From: Candidatus Nesterenkonia stercoripullorum
GTDB taxonomy: Bacteria > Actinomycetota > Actinomycetes > Actinomycetales > Micrococcaceae
Assembly: GCA_019114115.1 (NCBI GenBank)
Contig: DXGD01000411.1
Location: 1 to 5,386, forward strand
Reading direction: 5' to 3'
Length of the DNA stretch: 5,386 bases
Within the stretch, counting starts at the first letter, position 1; the number at the start of each line of letters is the position of its first letter. This document shows, piece by piece, positions 1 through 4,614 of the stretch. A program made the translations under genes and the position numbers. The notes beneath the pieces are model-generated. The model searched no databases. It was given only the letters and a program-made list of their open reading frames with translations, and was not told the origin of the DNA.

Positions 1-326
1 CCGCTTGGACGCTGCGCTCGGCACTGCTGATCAGGATGAGCCGACTGCTGCGCATGGGCCCTCAGCCCGACCAGGGGCATATCATAGAGGCCATCGCCCG
101 CGAGCTGGGCACCTCGTCCCATGAGGTGGAACACAGCCTCGACCCGAGAACCGTACAGAGCAATTCGGCGCTGCTGACCTTCGCGCGTGCGCTCGACCGC
201 GTGGAGAACAGGGTCCGGGGGCATCTGGGGCTCGCCCCACGCGCCCCCGCTGATCCTGAGCCGGGCAGCGACAGCCCCGAGAGACCCAGCCAGGACCCAG
301 GAAGCACAGGAGGAGCACGTTCGTGA
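1..326 (+). CDS. C-terminal end of a DUF4350-like membrane protein (5' end cut off by the window)
   Basis: The reading frame is open from the window edge (first full codon at 3) to TGA at 324-326, giving 107 residues. An ATG at 36 is in frame, but the preceding codons (AWTLRSALLIR) continue the protein, so this is a fragment of a longer gene rather than a 96-residue ORF. The visible part is a soluble helical tail: an Arg/Leu-rich helix, a segment resembling a small helical bundle (IIEAIARELGTSSHEVEHSL, then LLTFARALDRVENRVRGHL), then about 30 Pro/Ser/Asp-rich, probably disordered residues. This matches my memory of the C-terminal end of actinobacterial DUF4350 proteins, which have two membrane helices around an extracytoplasmic domain and sit directly before moxR (as Rv3691 does in M. 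tuberculosis). Its stop overlaps the moxR start by 4 nt (GTGA). The family assignment leans on gene order as much as on sequence, and the molecular role is unknown. Confidence 0.7.
   Translation, partial: AWTLRSALLIRMSRLLRMGPQPDQGHIIEAIARELGTSSHEVEHSLDPRTVQSNSALLTFARALDRVENRVRGHLGLAPRAPADPEPGSDSPERPSQDPGSTGGARS
308..313 (+). promoter_or_regulatory. Shine-Dalgarno site of the MoxR gene
   Basis: A perfect AGGAGG lies at 308-313, nine bases before the GTG at 323. It lies inside the end of the upstream gene and fixes the GTG as the moxR start, showing that this ATPase has its own strong ribosome site as well as the 4-nt stop/start overlap. Confidence 0.85.
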
Positions 327-1456
327 CGGATGAACAGCAGAATCCCGGACAGCCGGCCCCCGCGCCGCACTCCGCCGACGCGCCGCACCCTGCGGAAGGG
401 CGCCCTCCCGAAGCACACCACCCGGCCGAAGCACGCCCTGAAGCGCTGCGCCCGTCCCCGGCGCAGCGCCACCCGGCACCGCTCTCGCCCGACGCGCAGC
501 AGGAGAACGACGCCCTGCGTGAGAAGTTCCACGCCGTCCGCCGCGAGGTGAGCAAAGCCGTGGTGGGTCAGGACAGCGCCGTCACCTCGGTACTGATCGG
601 CCTGCTCGTGCGGGGGCACGTTCTTCTCGAAGGCGTGCCGGGCGTGGCGAAGACGCTGCTGGTGCGCTCGATCTCGGCCGCGCTCTCCCTGGACACTGCC
701 CGAGTGCAGTTCACACCGGACCTGATGCCTGGCGATGTGACCGGCTCACTCGTCTACGACTCGACGACCGGTGACTTCACCTTCCGCAAGGGCCCGGTGT
801 TCACCAACCTCATGCTCGCCGACGAGATCAACCGCACTCCCCCGAAAACGCAGGCCTCACTTCTCGAAGCTATGGAGGAACACCAGGTCAGCGTAGACGG
901 CCTGGGCCGCGGCCTGCCCGACCCGTTCCTCGTGGCCGCGACGCAGAACCCCGTGGAGTACGAAGGGACGTATCCGCTGCCGGAAGCGCAGCTGGACCGA
1001 TTCCTGCTCAAGGTGACCATGGATCTGCCTCAGCGCGGTGAGGAGATCGAGGTGATCCGCCGGCATTCCCGCGGTTTCGATCCCTCCGATCTGGCCGATG
1101 CGGGAGTGGCCGCCGTCGCCGGCAGCGATGATGTGCTGCGGGCCCGTCGTGCCGTCTGGGCCGTGACGGTCTCCGATCCTGTGCTCTCCTATATCGTCGA
1201 CGTCGCCCGGGCCACGCGCCAGGTGCCCAGCTTCGAACTGGGCGTCTCCCCGCGCGGCGCCACAGCGCTGCTGAACTCGGCCAAGGCGTGGGCCTGGCTC
1301 TCCGGCCGGCCCTACGTCACCCCCGACGACGTCAAGGCCCTCGCCCTGCCCTGCCTCCGGCATCGTGTCTCGCTGCGGCCCGAAGCCTCGATGGACGGTG
1401 TGAGCGTCGACGAGGTGCTGCGCGGCATCCTCAGCACTGTCCCGGTCCCTCGCTGA
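323..1456 (+). CDS. MoxR-family AAA+ ATPase
   Basis: The GTG start at 323 is chosen because of AGGAGG nine bases upstream and the 4-nt overlap with the previous stop. The 377-residue product is a cytoplasmic AAA+ ATPase of the MoxR type. Visible motifs are Walker A GVPGVAKT (104-111), Walker B LMLADE (163-168) followed by INRTPPKTQ, sensor 1 region FLVAATQNP (202-210), the arginine-finger region PEAQLDRF (220-227) and sensor 2 SPRGA (309-313) in the C-terminal helical lid. Residues 1 to about 58 are an extra Pro/Ala/His/Glu-rich tail, probably disordered, absent from typical MoxR proteins of about 320 residues. MoxR ATPases are thought to act as chaperones or metal-insertion factors with vWA-domain partners; the DUF58 gene 10 nt downstream is the obvious partner. 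No motif reveals the client. Family certain; process unknown. Confidence 0.95.
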   Translation: MTDEQQNPGQPAPAPHSADAPHPAEGRPPEAHHPAEARPEALRPSPAQRHPAPLSPDAQQENDALREKFHAVRREVSKAVVGQDSAVTSVLIGLLVRGHVLLEGVPGVAKTLLVRSISAALSLDTARVQFTPDLMPGDVTGSLVYDSTTGDFTFRKGPVFTNLMLADEINRTPPKTQASLLEAMEEHQVSVDGLGRGLPDPFLVAATQNPVEYEGTYPLPEAQLDRFLLKVTMDLPQRGEEIEVIRRHSRGFDPSDLADAGVAAVAGSDDVLRARRAVWAVTVSDPVLSYIVDVARATRQVPSFELGVSPRGATALLNSAKAWAWLSGRPYVTPDDVKALALPCLRHRVSLRPEASMDGVSVDEVLRGILSTVPVPR

Positions 1457-1466
1457 CGCCTCCGCG

Positions 1467-2759
1467 ATGTTCCTCACCCGACGCCTCCTCTACGTCGCAC
1501 TCGCGCTCAGTGCCGTCGTGGTACTGCTGCCTGCGCCGGCCACGGTGGCAGCCTGTGCTGGGCTGCTTGTCGTCCTGGCCATTCTCGACGTCATCCTGGC
1601 CAGCTCGCCGCGCGCCGTGACGGTGGAACGCGTGCCGACCTCGCCGGTGCGGCTGGGCCAGCCGACCCAGGCCAGCACGGTGCTGCGGAATTCGGGGTCA
1701 CGTCCGCTGCGGGGAAGCTCACGCGACGGGTGGCAGCCCTCTGCGGGAGCGCAGCGTCCTGTTCTGCCGCTGGATCTCGCGGCGCAAGGCACCCAGCAGC
1801 TGATCCAGCCACTGCGCCCCTCCCGCCGCGGGGACCTTTCCTCAGAGCACCTGACCCTGCGCTGCCTGGGCCCGATGGGCCTGGCCGGACGCCAGGTCAC
1901 GCGCCGGGTGCAGCATACTGTGCGGGTACTGCCCCCGTTCCGTTCCCGCCGGCACCTTCCCTCGAAGCTGCAGCGGCTGCGCGAGCTGGACGGCCAGACG
2001 GCCGTGCAGATCCGCGGCGCCGGCACCGAATTCGATTCGCTGCGCGACTACGTCCGAGGCGACGACGTGCGCTCGATCGACTGGCGCGCCACTGCGCGCC
2101 GGCAGAACCTCGTGGTGCGCACCTGGCGGCCGGAGCGGGACCGGCGGGTGATTCTTTGCCTGGACTCCTCTCGCACCTCCGCAGCACGGATCGAGGATGA
2201 GCCGCGGCTGGACACCGGAATGGAGGCTGCCCTGCTGCTCGGGGTGCTGGCCGCCAGCGCAGGAGACCGGGTGGACTTCCTGGCCTTCGACAGGCGCGTC
2301 GTCAGCCGCGCACGATCTGCCGCGAACGGGGACTTCCTCCACGTCATGGCGGAGGCCATGGCACCGGTCGAGCCTGAGCTCGTGGAAGCTGACTTCTCTC
2401 AGCTGCCCCAGCATGTCCGCTCGGTGACATCGCAGCGCTCTTTGGTGGTCATCCTGACCTCTCTTGAATCTGCGTCGCTCGAAGAGGGTCTGCTGCCGGT
2501 GCTGCCTATGCTCAGCGCCGACCATCTGGTGATGATCGCCGCCGTCCGGGACCCGGATATCCGGCGTCGCACACTGGGCCGGGAAAGCGCCGGGGACGTC
2601 TACCGTGCCGCGGCCGCCGAGCAGGCCACACTGGAGTCTGATGCCTTGAAACGTCAGCTCTCCGCCTTCGGGGTCGAAGTCGTCGACGCGGAACCACACT
2701 CCCTCCCGCCCCAGGTGGCCGATGCCTACATCCGGCTCAAGGCCTCCGGACGGCTCTGA
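1467..2759 (+). CDS. DUF58 membrane-anchored vWA-like protein, MoxR partner
   Basis: The ATG at 1467 follows the moxR stop by 10 nt. No Shine-Dalgarno sequence is visible, so translation probably depends on reinitiation after moxR; an in-frame TGA at 1401 limits any upstream start. The 430-residue product begins with two hydrophobic helices (about 7-22 and 25-45) separated by a short Pro-containing turn, which anchor it in the membrane. A beta-rich segment (about 48-155) follows. The DUF58 signature is clear: GTEFDSLRDYVRGDD at 186-200, then RSIDWRATAR at 202-211. Next comes the first strand of a von Willebrand A-like fold, VILCLDSSRTS (228-238), where Asp233, Ser235 and Thr237 occupy the metal-site (MIDAS) positions. 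Further alternating strands and helices run to about 410. Proteins of this family are encoded next to MoxR ATPases across bacteria and are thought to work with them. The length is usual for the family. The client is unknown. Confidence 0.92.
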   Translation: MFLTRRLLYVALALSAVVVLLPAPATVAACAGLLVVLAILDVILASSPRAVTVERVPTSPVRLGQPTQASTVLRNSGSRPLRGSSRDGWQPSAGAQRPVLPLDLAAQGTQQLIQPLRPSRRGDLSSEHLTLRCLGPMGLAGRQVTRRVQHTVRVLPPFRSRRHLPSKLQRLRELDGQTAVQIRGAGTEFDSLRDYVRGDDVRSIDWRATARRQNLVVRTWRPERDRRVILCLDSSRTSAARIEDEPRLDTGMEAALLLGVLAASAGDRVDFLAFDRRVVSRARSAANGDFLHVMAEAMAPVEPELVEADFSQLPQHVRSVTSQRSLVVILTSLESASLEEGLLPVLPMLSADHLVMIAAVRDPDIRRRTLGRESAGDVYRAAAAEQATLESDALKRQLSAFGVEVVDAEPHSLPPQVADAYIRLKASGRL

Positions 2760-2781
2760 GCTGGCGGGCGAACTCCGCGCA

Positions 2782-2809
2782 CTGACCTGCGGACGCTGAC
2801 CTGCGCGCT
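2782..2809 (+). repeat. Two tandem 14-nt units between the DUF58 gene and mnmA
   Basis: The decamer CTGACCTGCG occurs at 2782-2791 and again at 2796-2805, as the first ten bases of two adjacent 14-nt units. The pair is flanked by the complementary hexamers CGCGCA (2776-2781) and TGCGCG (2802-2807), which could form a weak 6-bp stem. There is no T-run, so I do not call a terminator. The repeat lies just upstream of the possible mnmA -10 box and could be an operator, but nothing proves that. Confidence 0.5.
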
Positions 2810-2829
2810 GTGGTGTGAGCGAGTACGCT
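2801..2829 (+). promoter_or_regulatory. Possible mnmA promoter
   Basis: TACGCT at 2824-2829 fits the actinobacterial -10 consensus TANNNT. The hexamer 17 nt upstream (CTGCGC, 2801-2806) is a poor -35 match; a better one (CTGACC, 2796-2801) lies 22 nt away, which is too far. Transcription would start near 2836 and give a leader of about 88 nt before the preferred mnmA start. The 164-nt gap after the DUF58 gene supports a separate promoter, but the match is modest. Confidence 0.35.
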
Positions 2830-2845
2830 GGGCACAGGCCCGGCC

Positions 2846-2910
2846 ATCAGTGCTGGCAATCAGTCCCAGCACGCAGTACAAGCGATCAGTGTGAGCAAGC
2901 AGCGCGAACG
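2846..2910 (+). repeat. Five degenerate 13-nt tandem repeats in the mnmA leader
   Basis: Read in steps of 13 from 2846, the units are ATCAGTGCTGGCA, ATCAGTCCCAGCA, CGCAGTACAAGCG, ATCAGTGTGAGCA and AGCAGCGCGAACG. Positions 3-5 (CAG) and 12 (C) are the same in all five; position 6 is T in four, and positions 10 (A) and 11 (G) are shared by four. The last unit ends at 2910, directly before the Shine-Dalgarno sequence. Units 1 and 2 also contain the complementary arms GTGCTGG (2850-2856) and CCAGCAC (2866-2872), a possible 7-bp hairpin with a 9-nt loop. The unit length is not a multiple of three, which argues that this stretch is leader rather than coding. Function unknown. Confidence 0.7.
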
Positions 2911-2919
2911 AGAGGTGAT
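2911..2919 (+). promoter_or_regulatory. Shine-Dalgarno site that decides the mnmA start
   Basis: AGAGGTGAT at 2911-2919 closely matches the anti-Shine-Dalgarno complement and lies 4 nt before the GTG at 2924, with its GG core about 8 nt from it. No comparable site precedes the upstream in-frame GTG at 2891. This supports translation from 2924. Confidence 0.8.
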
Positions 2920-2923
2920 CCCG

Positions 2924-4096
2924 GTGAAGGTCCTGGCAGCGATGAGTGGCGGAGTGGATTCCGCTGTCGCGGCCGCGCGCGCTGTAGAGGCAGGCCACGA
3001 CGTCGTCGGCGTGCATCTGGCGCTCTCGCGCATGCCCGGGACGCTGCGCACGGGAAGTCGCGGCTGCTGCACCATCGAGGACTCCTCCGACGCCTGGCGG
3101 GCATGTGAGAAGCTCGGGATCCCCTTCTACGTGTGGGACTTCTCGGAGCGGTTCAAAGCAGACGTCGTCGACGACTTCATCAGTGAGTATGCCGCGGGCC
3201 GGACGCCCAATCCCTGTATGCGCTGCAACGAGAAGATCAAATTCGAAGCTCTCCTGGACAAGGCCATCGCGCTCGGCTTCGATGCGGTGTGCACCGGCCA
3301 CTACGCCACGGTGATCGACGACGGCGACGGCGGGCATGAGCTCCACCGCGCCGCGTCCTGGGCAAAGGATCAGTCCTATGTCCTCGGCGTGCTCAACGCC
3401 TATCAGCTGCAGTACACGATGTTCCCGCTCGGTGCCACCCCGTCCAAGGACCAGGTACGGGCCGAAGCCGCCGAACGCGGCATCTCCGTGGCCCAGAAGC
3501 CCGACTCCCACGACATCTGCTTCATCCCCGACGGGGACACCCGCGGCTGGCTCGCAGAGCAGATCGAACTGCGTGACGGGCCGATCCTCGACCAGGACGG
3601 CGAGCAGATCGGCGAGCACGCCGGATCGCAGGCCTACACTGTGGGCCAGCGCCGCGGCCTGAAGCTCGGCCGGCCGGCACCCGACGGCAAACCGCGTTTC
3701 GTGCTGGAGATCCGGCCCAAGGAGAACACGGTGGTGGCCGGCCCCCGGGACCTGCTCGACATCGACAGGATCACCGGTATCCGGGTCTCCTGGGCCGGGG
3801 CTCCGGTGGATGAGGCGGCCTCAGGCGAATGGTTCCGCATTGACCTGCAGATCCGCGCCCACGCAGATCCCGTGCCGGCGCGAGCACGTGTCGAGGAGCA
3901 CCAGGAAGCAGATTCCCAGCAGGCAGGATCCCAGGATGCGGAGTCACAGCAGGGCAGCTATCGGCTCGTCGTCGAGCTGGACGATCCGCTGCAGGGTGTG
4001 GCCCCCGGCCAGACTGCTGTGATGTACCAGGGAACGCGCGTCCTCGGTCAGGCCACCATCGATACGGCCCGGTCCCGGCACTACGTGCCCGCCTGA
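2924..4096 (+). CDS. mnmA: tRNA-specific 2-thiouridylase MnmA
   Basis: MnmA activates U34 of tRNA-Lys, -Glu and -Gln with ATP and replaces the 2-oxygen with sulfur, in the cytoplasm. I choose the GTG at 2924 (390 residues) over the in-frame GTG at 2891: it has the strong Shine-Dalgarno sequence, the protein then begins [10 protein letters not shown] as in homologues, and the extra 11 codons overlap the leader repeats. The PP-loop ATP site is SGGVDS (8-13). The motif [11 protein letters not shown] (92-102) holds the catalytic Cys101 and an extra Cys98; [11 protein letters not shown] holds the second catalytic Cys199. KDQSYVL (148-154) and [12 protein letters not shown] (238-249) are also typical. 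Oddity: residues about 325-344, in the C-terminal beta-barrel domain, are a Gln/Ser/Glu-rich insertion encoded by 15-nt repeats. The upstream neighbour is the DUF58 gene; no cysteine desulfurase gene is visible in the window. Identification is secure. Confidence 0.97.
   Translation: MKVLAAMSGGVDSAVAAARAVEAGHDVVGVHLALSRMPGTLRTGSRGCCTIEDSSDAWRACEKLGIPFYVWDFSERFKADVVDDFISEYAAGRTPNPCMRCNEKIKFEALLDKAIALGFDAVCTGHYATVIDDGDGGHELHRAASWAKDQSYVLGVLNAYQLQYTMFPLGATPSKDQVRAEAAERGISVAQKPDSHDICFIPDGDTRGWLAEQIELRDGPILDQDGEQIGEHAGSQAYTVGQRRGLKLGRPAPDGKPRFVLEIRPKENTVVAGPRDLLDIDRITGIRVSWAGAPVDEAASGEWFRIDLQIRAHADPVPARARVEEHQEADSQQAGSQDAESQQGSYRLVVELDDPLQGVAPGQTAVMYQGTRVLGQATIDTARSRHYVPA
3896..3955 (+). repeat. 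Four 15-nt tandem repeats inside mnmA
   Basis: Four adjacent in-frame 15-nt units code [15 protein letters not shown] and ESQQG. The last three are clearly related in DNA (GATTCCCAGCAGGCA, GGATCCCAGGATGCG, GAGTCACAGCAGGGC); the first is more degenerate. They fall between the strand around [14 protein letters not shown] and the strand [11 protein letters not shown] of the C-terminal domain, where I remember homologues having a short loop. The reading frame is preserved. The likely origin is slippage expansion of a surface loop. Confidence 0.75.
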
Positions 4097-4121
4097 TCTC
4101 TCTCCGGCAGCCCACGGACGC

Positions 4122-4163
4122 GCAGTCCACCAGATGGACTCAGTCGCCCTGCAAGACTGCGAC
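4122..4163 (+). repeat. Overlapping inverted repeats between mnmA and the chorismate mutase gene
   Basis: AGTCCA (4124-4129) and TGGACT (4135-4140) form a perfect 6-bp stem with a 5-nt loop. GCAGTC (4122-4127) is also complementary to GACTGC (4155-4160), and GTCGC (4143-4147) to GCGAC (4159-4163), so some pairings exclude each other. No T-run follows, so an intrinsic terminator for mnmA is not supported. The segment lies just upstream of the proposed promoter and reaches its -35 area, so it could equally be an operator or chance. Confidence 0.4.
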
Positions 4164-4191
4164 AGCGCGACGTCACGGATAGGCTTAGACC
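4157..4191 (+). promoter_or_regulatory. Probable leaderless promoter of the chorismate mutase / MetE-like operon
   Basis: TAGGCT at 4180-4185 fits the actinobacterial -10 consensus TANNNT and ends 6 nt before the ATG at 4192. This is the spacing expected when transcription starts on the A of the start codon. A weak -35 (CTGCGA, 4157-4162) lies 17 nt upstream of the -10. No Shine-Dalgarno sequence precedes the ATG, which agrees with a leaderless mRNA, a common form in actinobacteria. Confidence 0.6.
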
Positions 4192-4614
4192 ATGAGTGAG
4201 CCGACTGACCTCAGAGCAGGCGATGCCGCGCAGAGCGTCGATCCTGCCGTCCTCGATGAGCTGCTGTCCATGCGGGCCAGCATCGACAACATCGATGCCA
4301 CCCTGGTGTACCTGCTGGCCGAGCGTTTCAAGGCCACTCAGCGGGTCGGCGTGCTCAAAGCCGAGCACCAGCTCCCGCCAGCGGATCCGGCACGGGAGCG
4401 CTGGCAGATCCAGCGGCTCAAGAGCCTGGCCGCAGATGCCCAGCTGGACCCCGAGTTCGCGGAGAAGTTCCTGAACTTCATCATCGAAGAGGTCATCCGG
4501 CACCATCAGGCGATCTCCGCCTCCACCGGCTCGAGCCCGAAGGTCCCTGACACCCGTCCCGGACGCCCCGAGACCCCGGCCGGTGGGAGCTCGGCGAAGA
4601 ACACCGCACCATGA
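4192..4614 (+). CDS. AroQ-type chorismate mutase
   Basis: The 140-residue product contains an all-helical AroQ chorismate mutase domain (about 22-108), which converts chorismate to prephenate, the branch leading to Phe and Tyr. Aligned without gaps to the E. coli P-protein mutase domain from memory (offset 17), the substrate-binding residues are kept: Arg28 (for Arg11), Arg45 (Arg28), Lys56 (Lys39), Asp65 (Asp48), Arg68 (Arg51) and Glu69 (Glu52). Two are changed: Ser84 becomes Val101 and Gln88 becomes His105, within the stretch FIIEEVIRHH. I remember this His in a widespread set of short mutase-like proteins whose activity is less well established. A 20-residue N-terminal lead and a Pro/Ser-rich tail (110-140) look disordered. 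No signal peptide is visible, so it is cytoplasmic. Its stop overlaps the next start by 4 nt (ATGA). The fold is secure; catalytic efficiency is not. Confidence 0.88.
   Translation: MSEPTDLRAGDAAQSVDPAVLDELLSMRASIDNIDATLVYLLAERFKATQRVGVLKAEHQLPPADPARERWQIQRLKSLAADAQLDPEFAEKFLNFIIEEVIRHHQAISASTGSSPKVPDTRPGRPETPAGGSSAKNTAP

Noticed and set aside
35..46. The string TGAGCCGACTG near 37 recurs near 4196
   Set aside because: An 11-base match in two unrelated coding contexts with no flanking similarity is most likely chance.
36..326. A complete 96-residue gene starting at ATG 36
   Set aside because: The frame is open upstream to the window edge, the preceding codons fit the protein, and no ribosome site precedes ATG 36.
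1842..2699. Long open frame of 285 codons on the minus strand opposite the DUF58 gene
   Set aside because: Its product is Arg/Gly/His-rich with no recognisable motif, and GC-rich coding DNA commonly leaves the opposite strand open. The + strand frame has clear DUF58 motifs.
2776..2807. Possible rho-independent terminator after the DUF58 gene
   Set aside because: The stem is only 6 bp with a 20-nt loop and there is no T-run after it.
2726..3619. Open frame of 297 codons on the minus strand opposite mnmA
   Set aside because: It lies across a certain mnmA gene, extends through the leader repeats and shows no family features.
4124..4140. Possible terminator hairpin after mnmA
   Set aside because: The stem is perfect but only 6 bp, and no T-run follows; kept only as an inverted repeat.
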